NCBI GenBank assembly: GCA_963920575.1 | Contig: OY986964.1 | Coordinates: 36,694,527-36,758,526 of the forward strand | Direction of reading: 5' to 3' | DNA from: Narthecium ossifragum | Taxonomy: Eukaryota; Streptophyta; Magnoliopsida; Dioscoreales; Nartheciaceae | DNA: 64,000 nt | Part shown: one piece after another, positions 1 to 13,100 of the stretch | Numbering within the stretch: position 1 is the first letter of the stretch | Layout of the letters: every line of letters starts with the position of its first letter | Translations under genes and position numbers: made by a program | Notes under the pieces: generated by a model | Database searches by the model: none | Told to the model about the DNA's origin: nothing | Seen by the model: the letters and a program-made list of their open reading frames with translations, nothing else

Positions 1-648
1 GTGGAGGACACAGCCGATCGGCGGTGGGGCGGCACTCGGGGGCAATGACGGCGCAGTGGTGGTGGTGGGATGAGCGAGCGTGGGCGGCTCGTGGGCGAAG
101 GGACGCTAGGGTGGCGCGGTGCGGTGGCTTGGCGAGTTCGCGGGTGGCACCGAGCCACGGATGGGGGACGCCGGAGAGGAAGAGGTGGGCGCGACGAAGA
201 GAGGAGAGCCGAATAAGAGGGAGGAGACCGGCGGTGGAGTGGTGCTCGGGTAGAAAGCGGCGGCAAGCTGTGACGGGGGCGGGCACACAGAATGGAGGAG
301 AGGAAGAATGGAGGCCGATGGTGGAAGTGAGGGGAGAGAGAGAAGGGAGAGGTGGCCAGCTAAATAAGGTGAAGGGTGGAGGAGTCCTGATGGTGTAGCT
401 GATGCATGGGACGACGACGACAATGAGGAAGACGAGCCACCGTCCATTTAAATGGACGGTCTGGATCTGTTACTGCAGGTCACGTGCGGTTCACGTGAGT
501 TGTTTACCGTTAGCCCATGTGACGCCATTGGCCCCTTGGATCTAAATTGAACGGTTTTGTAACATCTGGTATTTTTTGAAAATTTTTAAACAATAAGGTA
601 CTAAACTGCAAATCTTGAAAACTACAGGGTACCAAAGTGCTTTTTGGC
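1..648. mobile_element. Probable MULE-like element, right part (truncated by window edge)
   Basis: The first 400 bases are GC-rich and open in several frames, unlike the AT-rich sequence that follows, and no domain is recognisable in any frame. Bases about 565-648 form an AT-rich block ending in GCTTTTTGGCC. Read inward from that end it resembles a long MULE-type terminal inverted repeat: a G-rich tip followed by lines about constant or lost bases in AT-rich DNA, in the same style as the complete element at 17358. A GC-rich captured insert bordered by an AT-rich terminal repeat is the usual layout of a Pack-MULE. The left end lies outside the window, so neither the TIR pair nor a target duplication can be tested. 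Confidence is low. Confidence 0.35.
439..460. repeat. 22-bp perfect palindrome
   Basis: The sequence ACCGTCCATTT is followed directly by its reverse complement AAATGGACGGT, with no spacer. It lies at the border between the GC-rich and AT-rich parts of the left-edge element. It could be a subterminal feature of that element; no function is claimed. Confidence 0.6.
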
Positions 649-1152
649 CTATATAAAACTACTTTGAATGTTTATATAACTTTTAATTTATTCACTATAC
701 AAACTTATCACATTCTTAATTCAAATGGGATTTTATTTTATCCACTATACAAACTTATCATATTCTCAATTTAAATGGACCATTGTTAGTCAAGGTGTAT
801 TTTTGAATTGAATTATATATCAATATATAATTAAAGATATCTTTTGGGTCGAAAAAGAAAGAAAGTCCGGTCTAAACGTTGTTATATTCTCAAGTCGCTT
901 TAGTGGGAAATATCAAACCCGTTGTATCCTTATCGGAAAACGATCTCCCTCGCGCGGGAACCTCTCCGAGTTCGTCCCTACCCGCCCAAACCCTATAAGT
1001 GCGTTTCTTTGGCTCCGTATCTATTTTCCTGCCAGTTGCTCTCTTTCCGAACCCTAGTAATCATCCATCTCGATTTGGAGCCCCACTACGATCGATCGGT
1101 TCCATCAAGAAAGCAAGATTTCGCGATCGCATTCACCTCCTGGACCCGATCC
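649..1152 (+). promoter_or_regulatory. Upstream region and 5' UTR of the ELG1-like gene
   Basis: No gene is seen here. An AT-rich stretch contains a diverged tandem repeat of about 40 bp (near 690-730 and 739-780, each with the core CACTATACAAACTTATCA). From about 930 the composition becomes CG- and CT-rich, typical of a plant 5' UTR, leading to the ATG at 1153. The transcription start cannot be placed from sequence alone. Confidence 0.4.
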
Positions 1153-4100
1153 ATGGCGGAATCTGGCGAAGTGGTGAAGATCGTGAGCAATGGGCCTAGT
1201 CCGGAGGCGAGGCCGCGGCGGAGATGCGTTCAGTCAAAGCTACCATGGCTGGTGGATGGAGGTCGAGCAACGGTGGTAGCGGTGGAGGATGGCGGGAGAG
1301 AGGGGTTGGAAGAGAGCGGGAGCGGGAGCGAGGAAAAGCCCAAGAAAAGAAGGAAATCGCAGGCCAAAGCTACTAGAGAGGTAATTGATCTTCTTGCATT
1401 GACCTTTTTGAGCCGTATCAGGTCGTTGTAGGCCAGATGATTCTTGCAAACACGCACTCAATTATGAAATCTTGGTTTCTGTTCTTATTTGCGCACGTTC
1501 TTGATGAAATCAGTGTCATTATTTGAGAAGAAAAATACATACGAGAGATCATTGCATGTTCGGTTTTCCTTTTTGAAATTGCTTATTAATATTCTGATTA
1601 GTTATATTTTCATGTTTATTGGTTCTTTTAAACCTTTTTTGGTTACTGACTATCCTCAATTTCCTTATGTATGATCAGTTATCAAACCCTAGTGCCAATT
1701 TCTGTTAATGCTGCTCGTTGTAAGTTATCATCAGCTTTTGCCTTTGCTTTCAGACATGCTCAACAAACTTTTATGATGATTAGTTACGCAAATTTTTACA
1801 CTTTGGTCTTATCTTCTCAGTTCAGCGTAGGATATTCATAAATTATGTTTTGAGGTCGGTGAGATTCACAATAAAGCTTTTCCAACATGGCTCTCCTGAT
1901 AAATGTGTGAATAATAAGCTTATCAGATTATTGGCACTAAATTCCTTTTCAACTTTCTCTAGTTTTGCATTTGATATTTCATCAAATACCCACTGAAAAC
2001 ATGTGATATACTTGCGACCCTGACAGTGGTAAATAACTCGAATAAAGCTATAATGATCAATTCAAACCCTGATTGCATTGGGTGGTAGGTGCTGCAGCTC
2101 CACTGTGTCTGTATGTTAAGCGAGTAGGTGGACAATTACATGCAGACTTGTATTAGTTATCTTGTAGGTTATAATGGGAATAGATACTTACTGGTACTTG
2201 TGCTAACATAGGAACCTACAACCTAATTTATAAGGAGAAGTTAAGGATAGGCCCTGCTGTGAACGAACTGAGGTTTTATAGGGTTTTCGGGACTGCTATA
2301 TGCACACCAAAAGAAGTTGAAGAAAGAACATATATTTCTTTGTTTCCTTCGATTATACTCCTTGCATAAATTGGCTAACTCTAACTTGACATATGACTTG
2401 CAGAAATTCATCTGTGCCATGAGAGTTTCTAATGTGTTTGTTTTAAACATGGACATTTGTGGTTATGTGAACCTCTAAGTTATTATGGTCTCTCTATTTA
2501 CAAAAGATGCCAGTATTATCCTATAATATACAAATAAGAAACAAGTGTTTGCCAGCTTGGATTGCATTAGTTGCCGTGCCTTTTATGCTTTCGTGCCCTT
2601 GTTAGTTAGTATACGTACATGAGGTGATATTTCTGTATCTTTTTCAGTCTCAGGCCTCTGGCAATGAAGCAACGGGATGGAACGCAGGAAACATAAATTC
2701 TCTCGTCTTATCTAGTAAGTTCAACATTATGACTCATTGCACAAAGATATGCTCTGATTAGGTCGGAGACTGGAAGGTTTACGTGTGTGGGTTAGGATTT
2801 TAGCTTTTTGGGAAAGTGAAGAAGGGCAAGTAGGGAGGTTTTGAACATTAGATGGGGCCAGATGTGATTTTTTATATGATGCGCTATCATCAAAATATCT
2901 CAAATCTGAGCCAGTACCTATTAATTGGTTGAAGCAAATTATTTTGGGATCGTTTTAGCCATAGTGGATAGAAATGGTCTGAAAAAGGGGACTGATATTG
3001 TGTGAGATTCCTTTCTGGCCAGATTTCGGTCCACTCCCATGAAACCTAACTGTTATAGCTGAAACTGAAAACCATGATCTGGAGAACCTCCTAGCTCAGT
3101 TTGACTTCCCTCACAACCATGGTTTACAATGTGAGTTCAGGTGCTAAGGCTCTGCTAGGAATTAAGCTTGTGTGGCTGGCAAAGGCACTCAATCATTTAA
3201 AATGTGAGTCTGTCAGTAAAAATGCTTAACATTTAGAGAGGGTAATAATCTCTCTTTTGTAGCACATTAATCAGTAAAAAATGTGAGTAAAGTGCCTGAC
3301 ATAAGGAGAAGACAATGATCTGTCATAGATACCTTATGGAGACTTTGATTTTCCAAATGTAGATACCTTTTGTAGCACATTAATCAGTAAAAAATGTGAG
3401 TAAAGTGCCTGTCATAAGGAGAGGACAATGATCTGTCATAGATACCTTATGGAGACTTTGATTTTCCAAATGTATATGGCGTGCCAACATGCATTTACCA
3501 GAACCCCTAATCATGGCCATCACTAACAGATAGGTTCAGACTTCCACATCATCTTATTCTTACACAGGCACGGATATCTGAAACTTTGCATGTTGTTGGG
3601 TGTTGTAAATGAGAAATGAAGTTTGACATTATTAACCTTTCATATGTCCTTTAATTGTAGTACCATTGCACTTTTTCAGCATGTTGGCCATGAAATTAAT
3701 GATCACAGAACAAGTATGAATAGGCTTTTCTTATGTTCTCAATCCTTGTCTAGGACCATTTATGGTTATTGCTTGGTTTGTTCTTCGGGTTGAAAATTTC
3801 TAATGTGTTTAGACAAGCAGTTTTTCTATCTTCCCGTACACAATCGCATTGTACTCTTTCAACTGGTGGAGTGTTTATGGTGAATATGAGTTTAAACTCA
3901 TCATTCTGCACAGATCCCTCACTCGGATAGCCTCCTTTTTGAACTGCAATGCAGAATCTGTTGTAGGTTTGGCATTGAAACAGTTTTATTTATGTGGGTA
4001 GACTTAACCGTGCAATTTTTCTGTCATTCCTAACACAATCACATGGTACTCTTTCAACTGGTGGAGTGTTCATTGTGGATATTAGTTTAAATTCATCATT

Positions 4101-7100
4101 TTGCACAAACTCCTCACTTTGATGGCCTCCTTTTTGAGCTGTGATTCAGATTCTGTTGTAGTTTTGGGCCTCGAAACAGTTCTATTTTTAGGTTTCTATC
4201 GGAAGAAAAGGTTTGCAGGACCTGAACTCTAAATTCTGTTTTCAAGGTAAAAAAAGTAGTCGACAGTTAAAGAAAAAGAAGGATGGTGATACAACCCCTG
4301 GTCTGATTCGAGGATCAAGTGAGTTCGACGCAGACCAACAAAATCATACTCAACCAGTTTTTGATCTCTGGTTGGAGGCAAAAATAGCAGCAGAGGTAAT
4401 TATTATTTATCTTCTCTTTGCCAAAATTTTGGAAATTTACTTCCTACATGTTATGCAGTTATCATCTTGAGTATCTTCCCACACTTCAGCTCATTGACTT
4501 TGGTATTCTCCTACATGGTATTTACTTCCATGGTTGCCTGTTCCTACAGTTGTGGGTTAAAAATACTAGAGTAAGTTTCTTCATTCATGGTACATTTGTC
4601 TGTGTTAACGACCTTCATAATGGTGTCATAAGACGGGAAGGACAAAATCTCCGTCATTCCAAGGATTGCCGTGCCAATCAGTGGCACACTAGTGCGGGCT
4701 TTGTCCGTGCCAGTTAGCACGGAAATCATTGTGTCATTTTAGTTCTGTTGAAAAAAATCTAAGCAACATTCGAAATGCCGAATGGGCTATCCTGACTGAA
4801 ATAGATAGATGGTAATAAGGGTTCTGGGTATCAGTAATGTCAATGCCCTTTTGGATGTATCTTAATCTAATGTTCTTAGACTCTGAACATCAACTAATCT
4901 CGGATGGTACAAGTTCATAACCTATGAAATTATGAATACGGGTAGCCGTGGCTACTGATCTTGACTGATGGGCCTATCCTCCTTTCATCGTTCTGGAGCT
5001 TACTATAGAACATTGGTTACTGATCTATCAAAGCTCCACATCGTGCCTTTTTTCCTCCCTCCTCATACAGGGAGTATTATGCAAACTAACTTGGACTTCT
5101 TTTTTATAGGAATATTCTTCTCTTTTATCCTGTAGATCAATCTTGTTTACATATCTGCACCTATTCAAATTTAACAAAATAATTCATTTAGCTATTGGGT
5201 TAATTTCTATGTTATCAGGAGAATGGGCGTCTGTCGGCAGGAAAACAAACACATCCCTTTTTCACTTGCAAGAAATCAATAAGAAAAGCACCAGATAGCA
5301 GACACTATACAAAACCCGGGAGTAGGCATTGTTCTGGTCTTGATGATGTTTATGGTCCTGTTCATATATTTGACAAATCGCAGGTACTGAATTTATGATT
5401 ATTCTACCATAATTTTAATGTTGTCATTGTTCATCTAATCATGGCAATTCATCTAAAGTAATCATGACATGGAGCTGGTTTCATCTGATTATAGGATGAT
5501 GCTATTTCCTTAGATTGGAAGAACTGGATATTTACGGAGGACGGTCTACATGACTTGAATAGCATTTGGGCAGAGAAGAACCTTCCATCGGCTTTTGAGG
5601 GTTCAGTTGGACCTTTGAAAGTGGATACTGTTTGCAATAAAATGTCGTTTTTATGTCAACTCTCGGATGAAGGAAAAACACAATCAGTAAAATCAGCAAC
5701 TTCTTTAGCTGCTGATGAGCAGCTGTTTGAGAAGTCAATTTCGGTATATTTTTCTTCTTATTTAATATGGACTATAGAAGAATCCTATATTTAAATGTAT
5801 AATTCTGCATTCTTTCTTTTTCAGCAAAGTGAATGGACGTTTACTCATTGATTTTACATTATTTGCAGGTGCATGCCGATGACAACAACTCTCTTTTATC
5901 TAGATGTAGTCGCTGCATGATTACAACAGATAATGAGCTGAAGGATTGTTTTCTTAAACAAAGGTATTGGCTGCTGTGTGTGCTTTCCAGCAGTAATTCA
6001 TCTAATTGTTGATTGCGACCCTTTGCTACGTTGATTGGATTACTGTACTATTATATTATTATTTCTTTAAATGCATTAGCTAAATAAGTTGAAATAGATT
6101 AATTAAGTTTTCATGAGATACACATATATAGATCTGTCATGTTAATTACTTAAAGAATTTTTACTATAGCTTTCCATTCTTAAAAGGGTGCTTGATATCC
6201 ATGTATACTAATGTAAAACCTCATATTCTATCTTTTTTGGGGCTGAAAATGCCTGAAGGCATTTCGTATTGCCAAAAATCTGTATTTTATGTTGATTGGA
6301 TCTGAACACTGGTGAGTGGTGACTATGTATGCTCAATTTATGTGTCTATATTTATACACAACATATTGACTCTTTTTAATTTACTTGCTTGAATGTGTTT
6401 CTCCATTGCAATTCTGGTCTCCTCCCAAACTTTGATAAAGACCAATCATGACTTAATTCTTGTTAATAATTCAAAGGTTTTAGTCATGAGGGTGGTCCCC
6501 TGATGGATCCTTAAAATCCTTCTTGTGAATGGTTAAAAGAATGGAGTGGTCAAAGAAGTTCATTTGAACCTAAAATCCTCTCCAACCAAGTTGTGTTTCA
6601 TGCACTAAATGGGCTAAATATTTTCAGGTGGACAGTCCCTCCAAAAAATTTCATAGGTGTATTTTCCAGGTGTATGGTAATAAAACATAATGACTCGTCA
6701 TGAGGAGAGTTCCTCACATAGAGTGCTATATCAAAAGGTCATGTTAGTAGTTTATGTCTTTAAGGACAAAATTCAGAGTTTTTTTTTTTTAACCAGAAGC
6801 CTAGTAAAAATGAGGCTTTGAATCATCACTGTAAACAGTTTATAGGCAACAGCCTGTCATGGTAGTTCTTTTATAATTTCTTGTAAATATCTGACTATCT
6901 GCGTACTTCGCTTTGTTATACCTGAGTACATTCTCAAAACGATCGAATGGCTGAGTGAAATTAAAGCTCTTCCAATCTAGCTCAATAGATGTCTAGTAAA
7001 CTAGATGTTTCAAACTTTCAATTAACATCCCTTGATTATTAGTTGCTAAAAAGCTTCATTTGAATTCCTGATTCAACTGAAATTGCACCTTTAATGATTT

Positions 7101-10100
7101 CCAATCTTATACAATATGGGGTTACACTCAAGCCTGACCTTAGTGATTTTTTCTAATGTGATGTTTGATGCATCTGATGGTCTCCAATCGAGGTCCTGCT
7201 TTCTCATCCTATAGTCACATTCATTGATTATTAAGCTGCCTCACTTGCAGATCAAGTATTTCAAGAATCTGTTAGGCTTCTTATTTTACAACTTTGACTC
7301 TTGTGATATCCATAGCTTTTTTCCATGGCTTGTTTACTCTTGATATAACCAGGAAATTTGTTCAACCATAAGTAGGTGGCCTATGATAGCTATTTCTGTC
7401 GGTTTTAGTCCACATACTTGCATTTCTGTTGACTGTACCTCTCATCATTGGAATTTTGTGGGAGTGAAGATGAAAATATCCTTAACAATTTCATGGAGTT
7501 AAAAGTTCTGCCACTTATTTTTAAGGTGTTTAGGAGTGGGTGCTCTAGATCCTTGGGGATTGATGTCATCCTACTTCCTATGTGCATTTGCCATATTTAC
7601 TGACATGACAAGGCATTAACTGCAATTATTTCTTTATCTTGTTGACCATTTTATGTTAAAGTATATGTATTTGGAACAGTTCGTATAACCAGCCATTCTG
7701 TTTTCCAGAAGCAATGCTGTTTAACATGTCACTAGTTTTGCTTCGTACTTTTTTATACTTATTTTTACATCACATTGTGAGTCCTGCAGCCACTGGTCTG
7801 AATATTGCTTATGGACGAACAAGTACCAGCCACTGTATGCCTCAGAGGTAAGTCACCAGTGGTTTTTTAAACATTGTTTCAATTAATGGTGCATAATATA
7901 TCTGAACTTGTTGTTGAGCATTCAAGTAAGATTCTTTTTTCTTGTCTTTCTATGCTGCATTTTTGTGTCCTTTGAGTGCGGTATCCTTTCATCAATCTCT
8001 GTAACGTCATGAAATTAGATCTGATTGGTTCCGCAGGTTTGTGGAAATAGCAAGTCCATTAGATTTCTCAGTGAATGGCTTAAGTCCTGGCACGAACGAG
8101 AGAAAAAAGGCAATATGAAGCTTAATTGTAGTGATTCTACGGCTGATGATAGTCAAGGAAGCTTTTATCAAAGTGAATCTGAAATGGATGATGCAGATGA
8201 TGCTGCCTCCCTTGATAATGTGCTCTTAATTACTGGACCAGTTGGGGTTTGTACTCTACACGAGAATACTATGTTTTCCATTGGTTTTTTGCTCAACATC
8301 TACAATAAGCGATTCATAATGCTCATTTTCATTTTTTTTTCTCAATTTAAGTTTGACTAGGACAATACGTACAATATTTTACTGTTAAATTTTTTTCTTG
8401 GTTTTGCTTTGTCTGCTTGCTTTGTTTTGAGTAACATGAGCTTTTATCACACTCTGAAGCCTGCTTAATTTCCTCCTATTATTAGTTTAGTACATGCTTA
8501 TTGCACGTCAAATTAAATTTCTGAACTTGGCTTTTCCCCAAAGGGAAATGACCTCACTTGCCTATCTTCACCGAAAAGTACAATTCATGAAAGTTCAACA
8601 AGTTTCTGCAAGCTGCTTAACTTGTCAATTCATAATGTGTTTACCATGTTTCACTGTATTCTGCTGTTACCTCAAGGCCTTGGTGAACTTGATATTTTCT
8701 TGTGCTTTTCACAAATGGATCTCAATATGATAATTGGTTGAAGTTGTGGCCATCAATCACTTTGATCCAGTTGCTGCTGTATTCTCTGCTTAGATTAAGA
8801 TTTTTCAACCCTTCTCAACTTCAACGTTACTGTATGTTTCTTTTGTCCTCTCATGAAAATTCCTTCTTGTGACCCCAGAGAGAGTTCAAACTAATTTTCA
8901 CCTGTGCAGTTTAAGCACTGGTCTCACAATTCCATCGAACAACGTGTTAGGAGATAAACCTTATCTCATTTTTCGTACAAAACGTATGTCTTCCTGTGCA
9001 TAGGAACAGTTCTGTTTTGCCAGCCCGTGCAGTTTACATAGCAATATGCTCCCTATTCCTCTCTTTCTCTAGTGGTGTCCATATGAGTTTTTACAGTGCC
9101 TTGCCAACATCATCTTCATTTTTAATCATATTTGATGTTGTAAATCTAGTTTCCTATACCTAGATCATATCATGCATAGTTTTTTTTATAAAAAATGTAT
9201 CTTCCGCTAATTAAACTGATCAGAAGCTCTGTAAGTCTGGTTTGCATCGATATATGGTAACTATAATCTTTAAAACAAAGACAGGAGCATTTTTTTCATA
9301 TGAATTGTGAATGCTTTAACTTTCTTTACTTATGACTTTTTGCGTCTCTTGTTGGGTTGACCAAGCAACAATTGAATTTCTTGACGACCTGTAGGTTTCC
9401 TTGATGCTAATAGGCCTATGTGTTTCTTCTGCAGACTGGAAAATCTGCTGCCATATATGCTTGCGCCAAAGAGCAAAAATTTGAAGTAATTGAGGTACTC
9501 TGTAGATTTCTTAGTCACGTAATTGTCTATTCTTAACTTAAACATCCCATTGGTGTTGGGGTAAAAGGTAGCCTTAGAGTTGTATAGTTTTAATGTTCTT
9601 TGGGTTGGATTTTCAGATGATTTAATGGTGGACAATCTGTGTGTGTGTGTGAGAGAGAGAGAGAGAGTTTAATTGCAATTTTACAAGATGAAAACCATTG
9701 CTAATATAGCTAAATTGTTATTTTCCAACCTAGAATTTACCTGATAATTTTTCGCTGATAATCTATAGTAGAATTAGTGTGGGAAAAACATTTGAATGAA
9801 TGATATTTGCCGGTTGATGGATACTAAGCTCAACCACATAGTTTTAAAAGTGGCATAAGTAGCAGGAGCTACCACAGAATTATGAGACAATTAAACAGAG
9901 CCCAACGATCCCTGCTTCCAAGGTTAAAGGCTAAAGATGGTCACTATACCATGTCAAACGATGAGAAAGCTCAAGAATGTTGACTTTTGATGTTTTTGTA
10001 ACTTCTAGTAACAAAGGCACCACTAAGTTTTTTCCAAAAAGGAAGGTCTCGTCAAATGCATGTCCAATATGGAGCATCATATACTTTCAATTTTGAAATG

Positions 10101-13100
10101 ACAGTACTAGCATTTACATTTACTACCTTTTTGCTCTGTACAGCACTTATTCTAAGCTGTAGCATGCACTGGATTTTGCGTGCAGGTTAATGCATCTGAT
10201 TTGAGAAATGGAGCACTTGTGAAGTTAAAGTTTGGGGAAGCAATGGAATCTCATAGGTTTAAGACATGGTTTGTTGCCTTTTCTCTGTTTGCTGTCTGAT
10301 TAGCCTCTTTACCAATGGAGTTTCATAAACTCAACTAAAAAAGTAGTGTTTTTGGAACATCATCGTTTGGTAACCTCACAGTGGGTGATACTTTAACTTG
10401 TTTGCATTACTTTATGTCACGCAACTATGTGGACAACCTTGTTAGTTTTATCAGTTAATAGAGCATTGCCCAATGCAGCAACTGTGATCTGCTATCTGGA
10501 GACTGCATCAGGCCCAATATTTTGCATCCTGGTTGACATTGTGTATATTGACTGTTACACACCATGTTGGTAAAAGCCGTCAGAAAAGATGCTATGTATC
10601 ATGGCACTTATGTGAACATGCAAGTGCCTGTCAATATGGCCCCATGCAAGTAGAAACCAGCTTATGCCAGTCGAAACCAGCCAATGAGATTTGGGAACCT
10701 TGGTTTGAATTTAATCAGTTAAAATTGTATCATTGAATATATTTATGTTTATTTGATGTGCATATTAGAAATTTAAGCCGTAAATGATGTGACTCAAGAA
10801 ATCAATAATTAGGATGTGCATGTCTTCATAAAGACTATGCTACTTAGCAATGTTAACTATGGAAGAATCTGCCATGGAAGGATTACCATGAGGATGTGCA
10901 CGTCGTCCGGACTTCTGGGTTTGTAATGATGTGTGCCAGTAGGCTTGGACTGGCATAATAATCCTTGGTGCTAAGGGTTGTAATATCATGGTGTGTCTTA
11001 CATGATAATTGCAAAATTCCAACTAAAGGGCTCGGGAACAAGGTATCTTGTGTGTCAAATTTTTCTTCCAAACTGTCCTTGTGTACAAGTATCCTGTCAG
11101 GTTTCAATCACTGTTACACCAAAACCAATTTGCATAAACTTGTCCTTCGTGAACTGCACAGCAAATTTTTCTTCCAAAATGTCCTTGTGTACAAGTATCC
11201 TGTCAGGTTTCTATCACTATTACACCGAAACCACTTTGCATAAACTTGTCCTTTGTGAACTGCACAGCATCTTGATGTGCTCTAATCACTATAATACTTA
11301 TATCCTGTTGCTAAGAGTAGTTTGTCAATCGTCATTCCTTTTCAGGTGATATTTTAGGAAGGACAACTGTTCCAGTTGATTTTTGGTCTTTTACTTGTCG
11401 ATTTTGATATTTCACATTATATGAATGGTTTCTCTAAAAAAATTTTCTGGATATCAAATTGCAAGCAATTATGCACTAGCATTAGAATGGTGAAGTAACA
11501 TACCTTTTCCAGGTCGGGTGATGATCCTATAGGCCCTAGGAGAAAGGATATTCTTGAACGGACACCTGGCCCTCCGAGCAACAATGGAGATGAAGAAGTC
11601 ATGAATGGTCCTATAGAAACGGATTCAGGATGTGAGCATGGAATATGGCATGAAGGATGCTTCTTAAATGGTACGGAGAGCAGAGATACGCCTTTTGGAG
11701 GTGCAAATAAATCTCTGATTCTTTTTGAGGATGTGGATACTGTTTTTGAGGAAGATCGTGGTTTCATATCTACAATACTTCAACTGGCAGAAACAGCGAA
11801 GAGACCCATCATACTGACTAGCAATAGTGAGTCACACTACTTCAGGGGTCAGAAACTACTTCACCTGTAATAGAAGTGATTCATTTGCATGTAACCTTTC
11901 TTATTTTCTATACAGAGAAGAATCCAAAGTTGCCACATCCACTGGATCGTTTAGTTTTAAACTTCACATTTCCATCGTCTGGAGAGCTTCTTTCACATTT
12001 AGAGATGGTAAAAGATTTTTGATACTCTAATTTTTATTATATGTAGAGAAGCTACACCACTTTCACTACCTTAATTATGTTATTTGGTTTCTATGCATCG
12101 CTTTCAAAAAATTTCAGGTATGTGGTGCTGAGAAGACTCATGTCTCATCCTTTCTATTGAAGCAATTAATCAGTTCCTGTCTAGGTGATATCCGTAAAAT
12201 CCTTATGATTCTCCAGTTCTGGTGCCAGGGTAATAGAAGCCAAATAGGTCAGTGATTTATCATGCAAAAGTGGTTTATTTTCTGATCAGGAGAACAACTT
12301 GCTGTCAACCTTGATATAGGCGGAACATGCAATCTTGAAATTATTTTCTCTCGTACAGGCTTTTGTTTCTGCAGCTTTTTCTCCAATATCTGATGTCACC
12401 TTAGAAATCCCATGCATTTTCTTTATCAAGTACTATCTTGCTTTTTTAACTTGCAAGACCTCATGCTTTCGGTGCATTCTCTGGATTTTGATGTTAATCT
12501 AACATGAATGTCTTTCCTTCCCCAGATGTTTAGACTTTAGGCATAATCTGTGTGATAAATTTTTTTTGCACCTTATAAAACGTAAAAATCAGAAATTAGT
12601 CTTTTTATTCATAATTCAAATCAAATTCCGGATGCAACAATACTGAGAGGGAGAACAGGTTGACTAGAAAAAAATCGAAAGAGAGCTTTTTTTTGCATCC
12701 TATCTAACGTTGAGAACAGGACATTCTTAACATTTCCCTTTTCAGACCTAATAAAACTAAAATTTTATACTTCTTGTTTTTTGACCTATATAATACGAGG
12801 AGAGTTTTTTTAGGTCTGGAAAGGAGAACAGGCTGAGTAGCGAAAATCAAAGGAGAGTTAGTCTATCAAATGTTGAGAACAGGACATTCTCAACATTTTC
12901 CATTTCAGACCTAATAAAACTAAAATTTAATAATTAGTTTTTTTATACATATTATAAGAGGAGACTTTTTTCATTTCGACCCTTCCCTAAAAGCAATGCT
13001 GTCCATTTTGTGGGAAAGGGGAGGAGCTGAGCATCATATAGTTAATATGACAAAGTTAAAAAAACTCATAGACACTAGAGTTAAATCGAGAAAAATATTA

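Noticed and set aside
922..1431. 169-codon open frame starting 231 nt upstream of the ELG1 ATG
   Set aside because: It is the same frame as ELG1 exon 1 extended upstream through leader sequence with a non-ATG or weak start, and it runs past the exon 1 donor. The family-like N-terminus begins at 1153.
4600..4740. GGATTGCCGTGCC-containing stretch, with a similar word at 40610
   Set aside because: Some inverted character (GTGCCAATCAGTGGCAC, GTGCCAGTTAGCAC) suggests a small MITE, but the shared word is too short and no termini could be defined.
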